From assembly GCF_002021565.1 (NCBI RefSeq), contig NZ_MSZX01000001.1:310027-374026 (forward strand): a stretch of 64,000 nt of DNA, given 5' to 3'. Below the pieces are notes generated by a model that was not told the origin of the DNA, did not search any database, and saw only the letters and a program-made list of their open reading frames with translations. Positions 1 through 8,125 of the stretch are shown piece by piece. This DNA is from Paenibacillus selenitireducens. GTDB lineage: Bacteria > Bacillota > Bacilli > Paenibacillales > Paenibacillaceae. Position 1 is the stretch's first letter. Each line of letters starts with the position of its first letter. The translations under genes were made by a program, and so were the position numbers.

Positions 1-115
1 TTGCCGGAAATGTATAAGAAAAAGTTCTCAGTGGGGGAGCATTCCTGATCCTTTTTCTCTCATATCAAATAGATAGCAGATTAGAGCCTTGCGGCATGAA
101 AAACGCAAGAAACCA

Positions 116-141
116 AAAGCCTCGGAGAAATCCGAGGCTTT
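116..141. terminator. Bidirectional rho-independent terminator
   Basis: A perfect stem of about 11 bp (AAGCCTCGGA pairing with TCCGAGGCTT) closes a GAAA loop and is flanked by an A-run and a T-run. It sits 75 bases beyond the stop of the minus-strand gene at 216-398 and would end that transcript. It may also end a plus-strand gene lying outside the window. Bases 1-115 hold no gene I can assign; a frame open from base 1 stops at 48 and may be the tail of an upstream gene. Confidence 0.8.
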
Positions 142-215
142 ATTCTGCACCCTTGGCCTACTGCCGTGATGGAATCAGCAGGGAGGGCTCGATTCATTTA
201 TCCGTTGCAAATGGA

Positions 216-398
216 TTATTCATTCTCGGATACGATAATATCATCCAATTCCGTATCATGTTGATTAGCTGCCGCCAACACTTCTTGATCCAGCTCGCTT
301 GCGCCTTGAATCTCTGCTGCGGCTTGTGCTTGATTGTTCAACTGTTTTTCCGTCTGTCCTATGCCGTGTGCGCCTTGGTGTCCTCTGCTAGTGGGCAT
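216..398 (-). CDS. Small forespore-type protein (possible SASP-like), 60 aa
   Basis: This is a 60-residue hydrophilic protein rich in Gln, Ala and Glu, without cysteine, membrane segment or signal peptide. A strong AGGAGGT site lies 6 bases before the ATG, and a terminator follows. Upstream on the same strand is a sigma-G/sigma-F-like promoter (CATACTA at -10, TGCATT at -35, 18-base spacer), which suggests expression inside the developing forespore. Composition and size resemble small acid-soluble spore proteins. I do not see the conserved DNA-binding signature of alpha/beta SASPs, so a gamma-type or unnamed spore protein is more likely. The existence of the gene is well supported; the role is inferred from promoter and composition. 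Confidence 0.7.
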   Translation of the reverse strand: MPTSRGHQGAHGIGQTEKQLNNQAQAAAEIQGASELDQEVLAAANQHDTELDDIIVSENE

Positions 399-435
399 GT
401 CAGTACCTCCTGCCTTGGATTTGAAATATCAGCGT

Positions 436-466
436 TAGTATGGCTGAAAGCCTGAAAAATAATGCA
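436..466 (-). promoter_or_regulatory. Sigma-G/sigma-F-like forespore promoter
   Basis: Read on the minus strand, TGCATT (466-461) is followed after 18 bases by CATACTA (442-436). The known B. subtilis sigma-G pattern is TGMATA, 17-18 bases, CATNNTA. The start would fall near 428, leaving a 30-base leader that contains the AGGAGGT site of the gene at 216-398. Confidence 0.6.
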
Positions 467-555
467 ACTAATATATACAAAAAAAGGAATGTACACCTTC
501 TTATTGAATAGAATTGAAGAGGTCCGAAGTAGTCCAAACGTATAGGAGGTAGAAA

Positions 556-987
556 ATGAGTCAAATCAAGCCGCAAAGTTATGATCGTCATAAAAAGTTT
601 GCCCCCTTGTACCATTTTATGTTGACTCCACTCACACTAATTCTTTTTATTGCGTCTATTGTGTATCTGATCAGAGAGGACTTCAGCTATTCTTCTTTAT
701 TGATTTTTGGTTTGTCATGTTGTGTGGTCATCTTGGTGGTACTTGTTCGGCTATTTGCAACCCAACTACAAGATCGTTTGATTCGACAAGAGGAGAACTT
801 TCGGCATGTTCAGCTGACGGGCAAGCCGCTAGATTCGAGACTTAGCTTGCAGCAGATTATCGCACTTCGTTTCGCGGAAGATGAATCTTTTCTACGATTA
901 TGTGAAGAGGCTGCCAAGACGGGGATGGAGCCGCAGAAGATCAAGCAAGCAATACCGCATTGGAGAGCGGACAACCATCGCGTGTAA
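556..987 (+). CDS. DUF6526-type membrane protein, 143 aa
   Basis: The protein has a short hydrophilic N-terminus, two hydrophobic segments at about residues 22-42 and 49-69, then a charged cytoplasmic tail of about 75 residues with the pattern LIRQEENFRH...GKPLDSRLSLQQIIALRFA. This layout matches my recollection of the DUF6526 family in Bacillus and Paenibacillus, whose function is unknown. TAGGAGGT precedes the ATG by 7 bases. It appears to be a single-gene unit followed by a strong terminator at 1070-1110. Confidence 0.75.
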   Translation: MSQIKPQSYDRHKKFAPLYHFMLTPLTLILFIASIVYLIREDFSYSSLLIFGLSCCVVILVVLVRLFATQLQDRLIRQEENFRHVQLTGKPLDSRLSLQQIIALRFAEDESFLRLCEEAAKTGMEPQKIKQAIPHWRADNHRV

Positions 988-1044
988 GGAACAGGCAGAT
1001 CTTCTTGGAGCGTTATGGAAATAGATGACTTACTAAATGGCGGA

Positions 1045-1110
1045 GGCAATCTCAATGGAGATTGTCAGAGTGTCGATAAAGTCCAGAGGACTTTTCGGCA
1101 CTTTATTTTT
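1045..1110 (+). terminator. Two hairpins with T-run after the DUF6526 gene
   Basis: The first hairpin (1045-1066, GGCAATCTC pairing with GAGATTGTC) is followed at once by a second (1070-1101, AAAGTCC pairing with GGACTTT inside a GTG/CAC frame) and a T-rich tail (1102-1110). The second is a good intrinsic terminator. The first recurs almost exactly at 1556-1577. Confidence 0.75.
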
Positions 1111-1185
1111 TTGGGTGATCTCGTTTCGTAGAAGAAAAATCAATGTAAAACGATCTATAACAATGATGAAGATGAATGTAGTTTG

Positions 1186-1445
1186 CTATGTTGTTTTAAA
1201 TCCAGTACAGGTGGGGAAAAGTGTTTGTGGTGGTGCTATATTGGATAAATCCACTAACTTCGCCGTTTTCAGTACGATTTCGCACTCTATACTGGATAAA
1301 TCCAATAGAATGTGCTGAAAATGCCTCTAAAATGCTGATTTCCCCCCTCTATAATGGAAACGTCCAGTATAGGTGCGCGTTTTAGTGCTGGTAGTGAAGC
1401 TATGTTGGATAAATCCATTTTAGGTACGCGAATTCCCATTATAGA
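1186..1445. repeat. Array of about five degenerate 22-25 bp palindromes
   Basis: Between two genes, a palindrome of the type CTATA-N-TGGATAAATCCA-N-TATAG recurs at about 1186-1211 (degenerate), 1236-1256, 1287-1308, 1349-1372 and 1400-1424, with half a copy near 1435. Starts are 50, 51, 62 and 51 bases apart. Each unit is self-complementary (TGGA...TCCA). No open frame with a ribosome binding site lies here. Similar interspersed palindromes are, as far as I recall, common between Paenibacillus genes, but I cannot name a family. Confidence 0.6.
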
Positions 1446-1477
1446 TGAATAACAAGACTCATCTGTTATGAAAACAA

Positions 1478-1586
1478 TCGAGGAAAACTTGCTTGTTTAG
1501 GGTGAAGGCACTTTTTTACGTGCCCTCCAAAAAAACGGGGGTTTCTCGACAGCCTGGCAATCTCAATGGAGATTGCCTTCTTTTTT
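1478..1586 (+). promoter_or_regulatory. Structured leader ending in an intrinsic terminator (candidate attenuator)
   Basis: An outer helix (TCGAGGAAA at 1478-1486 with TTTCTCGA at 1542-1549) encloses a perfect hairpin (GGCAC at 1507-1511 with GTGCC at 1520-1524). A terminator (GGCAATCTC/GAGATTGCC at 1556-1577 and a T-run) follows. The terminator sits 90 bases before the start of the secreted-protein gene at 1677. It does not match a riboswitch class I can recognise, so it may be attenuation or simply the end of a small RNA. Confidence 0.4.
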
Positions 1587-1676
1587 ATATGGGAATGTCA
1601 GGAAGGGGAATGTTGTTTTTTGTCGAAATAATAAGAATTCATGAAAGAATACGGGGAAGAGAAAGGAGTCTTACAA

Positions 1677-3650
1677 TTGAAAAAGGTATTCCGCACGGTC
1701 CTCTCAATCTGTTTGTTTTTTGGCTTCGGCGTGCATAGTTGGGCAGCTGATATTGCTCATGCTACTGCTGCTGCTGCTTCGGATGATAAATCCCAAATTA
1801 GGGATATGATCGGAGAGAGCACGTTATTAATGAACGATGGTTCAATGTGGACGTTGATGAATGATGAACAGTTCGTACACATCGTCGGTAAAATTACTCA
1901 AATTACCGGTACTGATCATAAAGGCTTGGGTGTAACCCAGGATGGTAAGTTACTCTCATGGGGTGTTGGCGAGGTTCCTCATTTGGTAGAAGGTCAAGTT
2001 GGTGTGACTCAAGCAGCCGGTGCTCATTGGCTGAAGGAAGATGGAACAGTCTGGACAAACAACGGTAAAGTAAAGAATCTTAGCGATATTAGATTGATTG
2101 GCAATGGTGACAAGGATTTAGCTGCTTTGTCTGATAAAGGGGAATTGTTCTATGAAGATCGTTATAATGCAGATTCCTTCAAAAAGCTAGGCACCATTAC
2201 GGGCGCAGCTTCAGTCACAGCCATGGCAGTTAATGATGGCCGTGTTGCCTTACTGTACGACAGTGGCAAAGTTATCGTGTATGAAACCTCCAACTTGGAT
2301 AGAAACAGTCAAATCATTCCGGTAACGATCGTGGAAGACGCCGTACATATCGCATATATGTCAGAGAGAATAACGAATAAATTATTAGTTACTCGTAAGG
2401 ACGGTACTGTGTGGACCACGGGGACTGAGCGAGATCGTTGGAAGTTAACGAATCAAGTATCAGAGTTAAGTCAAATTGTTAAAACCGCCGTTCCTACAAG
2501 TTCCAATCATTTTTTTGCGAAGCGTAGCGATGGTAATTGGTTGTTGGTCGAAGATGGGGAGGTGACTCCTATTGACGGCCCACGTATGAATGACATCAAA
2601 GTGTCGATTTCTGATCTGAAACCATTTGTAGGCGATAATTTGAATATCGATATTTTAGAAATATATACGAATGATGCTGTCATGAGAGCGGAACCCGGTA
2701 AAGCGGACATTGTGGTACAAAAACCGCATTTACTTCAACTTCAACCAGATCAAACCCTGAAAGTTCTCGGGGTAGGCGAGACACAAGTCACGGTGACGTT
2801 AAATGGATTGTCCAAGACCGTAACGGTTTCTTCCAGCTTACGTAATAATCTTAAAAATTCTAAATTAGTGGATGGTGTCGTATTTCTCCCCGCGAAGTCT
2901 GTGTTTCAAGCATTGGGAGGCGTCGTGACTTCATCTGCCGGAGGATTAGACGTGAAGGTCGGGGATACAACGTTGTTATTTCAAGCGAAAGATCTGAAGG
3001 CAACACGAAATGGCAAGAGCATTCAATTAAAAGCTGCTCCTTGGATAGATAAAGGGGAACTGTTCATTCCAGCTTCGTTGTTAACAGATGCATTAGGCGC
3101 TAAAGTCACATGGAATGGAAAGTGGAAGCAAGCAGAAATCTCACTAGGTGATGCTCGCATGACAATCGTCTCATCCGAGACGGCTGCACTGGTGAAAAAA
3201 GCCGCGCAAGGTAGTCTTGCTAAATACATTGGTAAAACCTACTGGGTGAATCATTTATTAGTAACAGATCGTTTCACGAAGGTTACGATAACGGATATTG
3301 TGCCGGACGATACAGGCTTTTTCGTTATCGTATTTAAATCGAATACAGGTCAAACGTTGAAGAGTTTTTCCATGCCTTCTTCTCAAGTACCCGAAGTACT
3401 AGCTGACGAATCGAACTTCTATCATGAGGATCCTTACAAAAAATATTCATGGTCATCGGCCGTTTGGAAACAGCTTAAAGATGAGCAAGTTACTGTAGGG
3501 ATGACGAAGGAACAAGTCCGAGTATCATGGGGTGCTCCATCCAGCAAAACTACCGCAACGTCAAACGGCAAAGTGATAGAAGTGTGGATGTATTCCAATT
3601 ACAAGAGCGTTTCATTTGTTAACGATAAAGTCTCATTAATTATTCAGTAA
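1677..3650 (+). CDS. Secreted RCC1-like / copper-amine-oxidase-N-domain protein, 657 aa
   Basis: The start is taken as TTG 1677 because GAAAGGAGTC lies just before it and a signal peptide (KK, hydrophobic core, SWAAD cleavage region) begins there; the ATG at 1641 lacks a site. Residues about 45-320 carry repeated blades with DG-x-x-W elements (DGSMW, DGKLLSW, DGTVW), as in RCC1-type beta-propellers. Residues about 390-500 match the copper amine oxidase N-terminal-like domain common in Paenibacillus surface proteins (PAKSVFQALGG, FIPASLLTDALG, VTWN). The last 60 residues contain VGMTKEQVR..WGAP, resembling an SmpA/OmlA-type fold. It is probably extracellular or wall-associated; the ligand is unknown. 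Confidence 0.75.
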   Translation: MKKVFRTVLSICLFFGFGVHSWAADIAHATAAAASDDKSQIRDMIGESTLLMNDGSMWTLMNDEQFVHIVGKITQITGTDHKGLGVTQDGKLLSWGVGEVPHLVEGQVGVTQAAGAHWLKEDGTVWTNNGKVKNLSDIRLIGNGDKDLAALSDKGELFYEDRYNADSFKKLGTITGAASVTAMAVNDGRVALLYDSGKVIVYETSNLDRNSQIIPVTIVEDAVHIAYMSERITNKLLVTRKDGTVWTTGTERDRWKLTNQVSELSQIVKTAVPTSSNHFFAKRSDGNWLLVEDGEVTPIDGPRMNDIKVSISDLKPFVGDNLNIDILEIYTNDAVMRAEPGKADIVVQKPHLLQLQPDQTLKVLGVGETQVTVTLNGLSKTVTVSSSLRNNLKNSKLVDGVVFLPAKSVFQALGGVVTSSAGGLDVKVGDTTLLFQAKDLKATRNGKSIQLKAAPWIDKGELFIPASLLTDALGAKVTWNGKWKQAEISLGDARMTIVSSETAALVKKAAQGSLAKYIGKTYWVNHLLVTDRFTKVTITDIVPDDTGFFVIVFKSNTGQTLKSFSMPSSQVPEVLADESNFYHEDPYKKYSWSSAVWKQLKDEQVTVGMTKEQVRVSWGAPSSKTTATSNGKVIEVWMYSNYKSVSFVNDKVSLIIQ

Positions 3651-3654
3651 TGTT

Positions 3655-3690
3655 AAGATCCCTTGTCAGCATTTGATAAGGGATCTTTTC
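3655..3690 (+). terminator. Rho-independent terminator
   Basis: AAGATCCCTT pairs with AAGGGATCTT across a 13-base loop and is followed by TTTC, directly after the stop of the secreted-protein gene. Confidence 0.8.
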
Positions 3691-3873
3691 TCATTAAAGA
3701 TGTTATTAGTTGATGATGAAGTGTGCAAGTCATAGCATGTCATTGATCTTGTCATTCGTTTCAGCCGCTCTCCTATGATATACTGTGTATAGAATAAACA
3801 CTTATTTAAAGGCCGATTATTTCATAACAAGGAACATGTAATGTGTGTTGACGATTGGAGGAACGATGGAATC

Positions 3874-4674
3874 ATGAACGATCATCCCGAGGATCTTGAT
3901 GTGTTTAAGGACTTACCGAATGGGGCCAAAATCAGTTGGGGGTTGAACAAACAACCGACAAGAGGGCCGAAAGGAGAACTGAGTATTTCTAAAATCGTGG
4001 AGGCAGCCATCGAAATCGCTGACAAGGATGGGCTCGCAGCGGTCTCCATGAACCGGCTTGCCGGATCTCTGGGATTTACGACGATGTCCCTGTATCGATA
4101 TATATCCAGCAAGGATGACTTACTGTTCCTGATGCAAGACGCAGTCTGTGAAATCCCCATTCCACCGGATGGAGAGGCGGAGACGGATTGGCGTGAAGAG
4201 ATGCGAGCTTATGTCAGGGCTTGCGTCCAGGTTTTTCGGGAACATCCATGGTTTGGCGATATTCCGATCACGAGTGTTCCGATCGCACCCAATAACCTTC
4301 AAGTCATCGACTGGGCGCTTCGATCCATGCGTCATTTCCCACTGAATCATTTTGAAAAAATGTCGTTCATCCTCCTGTTAAGTAGTTATTCCCGTTCTGT
4401 CGGCATACTGCATCGGGATATGGATCGGTCTATTCTGGCAGGAAACAGTCCGGAGACGTTCAGCGGGATGAACTACGGCGCGGCGCTAAAACAGTTGGTT
4501 CAGCCGGATCGTTATCCAGACCTTTATCCGATCATCGAATCTGGCGCATATACGGAGGAGAATGAACAAGAAAATACGGTTGGCAATGATTTCGATTTTG
4601 GCTTGGAGCGGATTCTCGATGGTATTGCGCATTACCTTGCTGTCAAGACGTCTGGACCGCTAGACCCGAAGTGA
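3874..4674 (+). CDS. TetR/AcrR family transcriptional regulator, 266 aa
   Basis: An N-terminal helix-turn-helix of TetR type lies at about residues 35-85 (ISKIVEAAIEIADKDGLAAVSMNRLAG...MSLYRYISSKDDLL). A long ligand-binding C-terminal domain of the TetR_C_1 kind, often seen with tetracycline- or drug-type regulators, follows. GGAGG lies 12 bases before ATG 3874; the earlier ATG at 3841 has no site. The gene faces a two-gene DrrAB-like ABC exporter across a shared bidirectional terminator. Regulators of this type usually repress such an exporter. A TATACTGTGTAT-like element upstream (about 3780-3791) partly resembles the inverted repeat before the exporter, hinting at autoregulation. Confidence 0.85.
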   Translation: MNDHPEDLDVFKDLPNGAKISWGLNKQPTRGPKGELSISKIVEAAIEIADKDGLAAVSMNRLAGSLGFTTMSLYRYISSKDDLLFLMQDAVCEIPIPPDGEAETDWREEMRAYVRACVQVFREHPWFGDIPITSVPIAPNNLQVIDWALRSMRHFPLNHFEKMSFILLLSSYSRSVGILHRDMDRSILAGNSPETFSGMNYGAALKQLVQPDRYPDLYPIIESGAYTEENEQENTVGNDFDFGLERILDGIAHYLAVKTSGPLDPK

Positions 4675-4700
4675 AATAATGAAGATCATACACAACAAAG

Positions 4701-4740
4701 AAAGAACAGGAGAACGATAATTATCGATCTCCTGTTCTTT
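4701..4740. terminator. Bidirectional terminator between tetR and the ABC exporter
   Basis: AAAGAACAGGAGAACGATAA pairs with the facing arm with one mismatch, giving a stem of about 19 bp with A-run and T-run on opposite sides. It serves both convergent genes. Confidence 0.85.
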
Positions 4741-4772
4741 CTTTGTAGCAGGTTGATACGAGCATTGATCGG

Positions 4773-5561
4773 TTAGCGGCGTCCCGCTTTTCTGCGAAAC
4801 GCAATGACACTCCATAGAATGGATGCGAGGAGAATAGCCAGACACCAGCCGATCGCTAGCCACACGTTCGTAGGCGTTGAAGTACCGTTAAGCAGGCCGC
4901 GAATGGCTTCGATGACAGGTGTAATGGGTTGGTTGTTCGCCACCCCGCGCAACCAAGAGGGCATGGTTTCAATGGGCACAAAAGCACTCGATAGGTAGGG
5001 GAGAAACAGTAAGATAAATCCGTACCCTGAGGCCGATGACGGACTACCGGTAACTAATCCGATTGCAGCGAATAACCAAGTGAAGGCAAAAATGAACAGG
5101 ACGATGATCCCTAGTGCCCCTAACCATGCCAATAGATTTGCGGATGGACGAAAACCAACAAGTAACGCAACAGCAATGACCACGCCGGTTGCGAACAAAT
5201 TACGAGCAAGGCTTGCAACGACATGACCGGTAACGACGCTTAAGCAGCGGATAGGCATCGTTCGGAAACGATCTATAATCCCGTTGGTCATGTCTTCAGC
5301 AACAACAACGGCCGTACTGGAAGACCCAAAACCAGCGCACAACAAAATGATTCCCGGGACAACGTAATTCACATAGTTTCCGCTAGGATCGATGGCCCCG
5401 CCAAAAACATACGTAAATAGCAGCATGAGCATGACAGGCAGCATGATCGCCATGATTAAAGCTTCAACATTTCTTAGACTGAGCCGAATCCCCCGTCCAA
5501 TGAAGACGGCATTCGTAACCCAAACGGAAGCAGGTTTGGTCGAAGTAAGGGGCGTCATCAT
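4773..5561 (-). CDS. ABC-2 type exporter permease (DrrB-like), 262 aa
   Basis: This is an integral membrane protein with about six hydrophobic segments, ending in a basic tail. It has the ABC-2/DrrB layout (LRNVEALIMAIMLPVMLMLLFTYVFGG; ...GIILLCAGFGSS; GIIDRFRTMPI; NQPITPVIEAIRGLL). Its ATG overlaps the stop of the ATPase gene by four bases (ATGA), with GGAGGGG just upstream, so translation is coupled. With the ATPase it would form a drug/antibiotic-type efflux pump. The substrate is unknown; the adjacent TetR regulator supports a drug-responsive pump. Confidence 0.85.
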   Translation of the reverse strand: MMTPLTSTKPASVWVTNAVFIGRGIRLSLRNVEALIMAIMLPVMLMLLFTYVFGGAIDPSGNYVNYVVPGIILLCAGFGSSSTAVVVAEDMTNGIIDRFRTMPIRCLSVVTGHVVASLARNLFATGVVIAVALLVGFRPSANLLAWLGALGIIVLFIFAFTWLFAAIGLVTGSPSSASGYGFILLFLPYLSSAFVPIETMPSWLRGVANNQPITPVIEAIRGLLNGTSTPTNVWLAIGWCLAILLASILWSVIAFRRKAGRR

Positions 5562-6454
5562 GATGAAATCCCCTCCAATTCTTTGATTGTCGTGGTGGTT
5601 AAAGCCAGGAATACGTCATCCATACTTGGTTTGCGAATGCTCACGCGCGTGTCCTTAGGGACCGTGTGGGATAATTCATGAAGCGTCTGGCCCATATCGT
5701 GAACCGTGCCGCTAGTTGGTATAGTACGAATGACTTCGTCCTTCAAGTTACGGAGTTCAATGACTTCCTCGCCGACGCGTGATTTTAACTCTTCTGGCGT
5801 TCCCGTGGCAACGACGCGGCCGTCGGTAATCACGGCTACTGTATCTGCAAGCTGATCTGCTTCTTCCAAGTATTGTGTCGTGAGAAAAATGGTGATCCCC
5901 TGGTTTCTCAGCTGCAGGATAATATCCCATAAGGCGCGTCGGCTAATCGTATCGAGCCCCGTCGTCGGTTCATCCAAGAACAAGATCGATCGGCTCGTGA
6001 CCAGGCTAATGGCAAGATCCAGTCGCCGACGCATGCCACCTGAATAAGTCTTAACCCGCTTGCGTCCTGATGCAGTGAGGTCAAAATGATGCAGCAATTG
6101 GCTGCTTCGAACGCGAGATTCCGCGGTCGTAAGCCCTGAGAGCCTGCAAATCATGCGCAGATTTTCCTCTCCCGTTAACATTTCGTCGACGGCGGCGAAT
6201 TGTCCCGTAAGGCTAATGGCATGCTTCACCAGGTTTTTCTCAGTACGAATATCGTAACCTGATACATGCACAGAGCCTTCATCTGGAGCCACCAAGGTGG
6301 ATAGGATGTGGATTAGCGTCGTTTTTCCCGCGCCATTTGGACCGAGTAACGCATAAATCGTACCTTGAGGTACTTTTAGATCGATGCCGTTCAGAACAAT
6401 CTGGTTGCCGAATTTTTTGCGTAGACCTTTCACTTCAATGGCATATTGACCCAT
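5558..6454 (-). CDS. ABC exporter ATP-binding protein (DrrA-like), 298 aa
   Basis: A complete nucleotide-binding domain is visible: Walker A GPNGAGKTT near residue 40, signature YSGGMRRRLDLA near 140, Walker B ILFLDEPTTGLD near 160, and the H-loop region (TTQYLEEADQLAD). The C-terminal extension (SIRKPSMDDVFLALT) is typical of daunorubicin-resistance DrrA proteins. A purine-rich site lies before the ATG. It is first in a two-gene operon with the permease, preceded by a promoter overlapped by an inverted repeat (6483-6521) that is a natural operator candidate for the convergent TetR protein. Confidence 0.9.
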   Translation of the reverse strand: MGQYAIEVKGLRKKFGNQIVLNGIDLKVPQGTIYALLGPNGAGKTTLIHILSTLVAPDEGSVHVSGYDIRTEKNLVKHAISLTGQFAAVDEMLTGEENLRMICRLSGLTTAESRVRSSQLLHHFDLTASGRKRVKTYSGGMRRRLDLAISLVTSRSILFLDEPTTGLDTISRRALWDIILQLRNQGITIFLTTQYLEEADQLADTVAVITDGRVVATGTPEELKSRVGEEVIELRNLKDEVIRTIPTSGTVHDMGQTLHELSHTVPKDTRVSIRKPSMDDVFLALTTTTIKELEGISS

Positions 6455-6482
6455 GGTAGGTCTCCCTTCTATTGGTTAACTA

Positions 6483-6531
6483 AATTGTGTATTGTATAAT
6501 CAGTATATGATATACACAATTAAATGTGCAA
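6483..6531 (-). promoter_or_regulatory. Promoter and candidate TetR operator of the DrrAB-like operon
   Basis: On the minus strand, TTGCAC (6531-6526) and TATACT (6507-6502) are separated by 18 bases. Ten-base arms AATTGTGTAT (6483-6492) and ATACACAATT (6512-6521) form an inverted repeat that flanks the -10 element, with one arm in the spacer. Binding there would block polymerase. The TetR link is inferred from position only. Confidence 0.55.
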
Positions 6532-6659
6532 GTGTTATTTTCCAGCATTTGATGAATCGAACCCATTGAATCGGCTTGCAGGGCATCTTTAATATTTACA
6601 GCACGATCAAGCCCACGTATGATAAAAAAGGAAATATATTCTAGGGTGGAGCGTGAGGT

Positions 6660-7520
6660 ATGAGGGATTTTGATCAATTATGGGATTATCATCATCCGAA
6701 CGAAACGGAACAGCGGTTCAATCGCCTATTAGCAGAGGTTGAGCATGTTCAAGATCCGTGCTACATCGCCGAGCTGTTGACGCAAATTGCACGTACGCAA
6801 GGATTGCAGATGAAATTTTCGGAAGCTCACGACACATTAAATCGGGTGGAAACTTTATTGACAGAGGACATGCCTGCGGCAAAGATCAGATATTTCCTGG
6901 AACGTGGTCGCGTGTACAATTCTTCATCACAGCAAGCTGCGGCGATACCGTATTTTCTACAAGCTTGGGAGCTGGGTGTTCAGACCGGTGAGGAGGATTA
7001 TGCCGTGGACGCGGCCCATATGTTAGGCATTGCAGAGGCGACTCCGGAACAGCGGATGGCGTGGAATCTAAAGGCTCTTGCACTTGCAGAACGAAGTCTG
7101 AAGGCTAATCGATGGCTTGGATCTTTGTATAACAATATTGGCTGGGCACAGGTTGATGCGGGGAATTTGGACGAGGCTCTGAATTTGTTTGAGCGCGCAT
7201 TCGAATTTCGGAAGTCCCAAGGAAAGCCTGAACCTATATTCATCGCGAAGTGGAGTATTGCCAAAGTGCTGCGGCTCATGCATCGGACACAGGAGTCGCT
7301 TGAGATCCAAATGGATCTTCTTCGTGAATCCGAACAAATTGCGAACCCCGACGGGTATGTAAATGAAGAAATTGGTGAATGCCTATTACTATTACATAGA
7401 AACATGGAAGCTCAGCCGTATTTCTCCCGTGCTTACGAACTATTATCGCTAGATTCATGGCTTATCAAAAACGAACCAGATCGTATGGTGCGTTTGAAGG
7501 AATTGGCTGGGCTATCCTAA
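6660..7520 (+). CDS. TPR-repeat protein, 286 aa
   Basis: An all-helical soluble protein with several tetratricopeptide-like repeats, clearest at about residues 90-115, 150-185 (LYNNIGWAQVDAGNLDEALNLFERAFEFRKSQG) and 240-265. GGTGGAG lies about 10 bases before the ATG. TPR proteins bind other proteins; stand-alone ones in Bacillota sometimes act with a regulator (Rap-like), but no Rap-specific feature is evident. It precedes a VOC protein gene by 19 bases and may be co-transcribed with it. Confidence 0.75.
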   Translation: MRDFDQLWDYHHPNETEQRFNRLLAEVEHVQDPCYIAELLTQIARTQGLQMKFSEAHDTLNRVETLLTEDMPAAKIRYFLERGRVYNSSSQQAAAIPYFLQAWELGVQTGEEDYAVDAAHMLGIAEATPEQRMAWNLKALALAERSLKANRWLGSLYNNIGWAQVDAGNLDEALNLFERAFEFRKSQGKPEPIFIAKWSIAKVLRLMHRTQESLEIQMDLLRESEQIANPDGYVNEEIGECLLLLHRNMEAQPYFSRAYELLSLDSWLIKNEPDRMVRLKELAGLS

Positions 7521-7539
7521 AGGTGAAGGAGAATAGACG

Positions 7540-7953
7540 ATGACCAAAGAACTATGGATTAATCTTCCTGTAGAAGATCTTACAAGATCAAAAGAATTTT
7601 TCGCGAAACTGGGTTTTACGTTCCATCCTAGACATCTGAACAGTGAAGATGCTGCCGGTCTAGTGATCGGAGACAAAAACTTCATGGTGATGCTGTTTCC
7701 AGCGTCTACGTTCAAGAAGTTTACGGGGAATGAAATAGCAGATACTAAAAACGGTACAGAAGTGTTGCTGTCCATAGATGCAGAGAGCAAGGAAGAAGTG
7801 GATGAAATGATACAGAAGGCAAGCGAGGCAGGAGGCACTATTTTTTCCAAACCCCAGGGTCAAGGCTGGATGTATGGTGCTGGATTTACGGATTTGGATG
7901 GTCATCGGTGGAATGTGCTGTATATGGATTCGAGCAAGATGCCTGAAGTATAG
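7540..7953 (+). CDS. VOC (glyoxalase-fold) family protein, 137 aa
   Basis: The N-terminal beta-alpha unit (ELWINLPVEDLTRSKEFFAKLGFTF) and the C-terminal unit (GWMYGAGFTDLDGHRWNVLYMD) form the paired glyoxalase/bleomycin-resistance fold. This subgroup is often annotated as a lactoylglutathione lyase-like or YaeR-like protein, but metal ligands are incomplete, so no reaction is assigned. GAAGGAG precedes the ATG. A decayed paralogue with the same architecture lies at 10162-10542. Confidence 0.85.
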   Translation: MTKELWINLPVEDLTRSKEFFAKLGFTFHPRHLNSEDAAGLVIGDKNFMVMLFPASTFKKFTGNEIADTKNGTEVLLSIDAESKEEVDEMIQKASEAGGTIFSKPQGQGWMYGAGFTDLDGHRWNVLYMDSSKMPEV

Positions 7954-8042
7954 GGCAGAACAAGAGATCTATATACAACTACATTCGATCATGCCAATGA
8001 AATTTTATAAAAAAAGTGATTTGCATGAACATAGATTCTCCG

Positions 8043-8125
8043 TCTGGCATCGCGTTGCCAGATCTTTCGAGAGGCGCATTACTTTCTTCCAAAGTAACCA
8101 AAGTAACCAAAGTTACCAAAGCACA
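8043..8125. repeat. Short hairpin and AAAGTAACC tandem repeat
   Basis: CTGGCA pairs with TGCCAG around TCGCGT at 8046-8061, followed by three near-identical nine-base units (AAAGTAACC, AAAGTAACC, AAAGTTACC) at about 8091-8117. The 390-base gap between the VOC gene and the tRNA otherwise shows no coding frame. Confidence 0.45.

Noticed and set aside
96-455. Open frame of 119 codons on the plus strand
   Set aside because: It is antisense to the well-supported small gene at 216-398, has no ribosome binding site and runs across a terminator.
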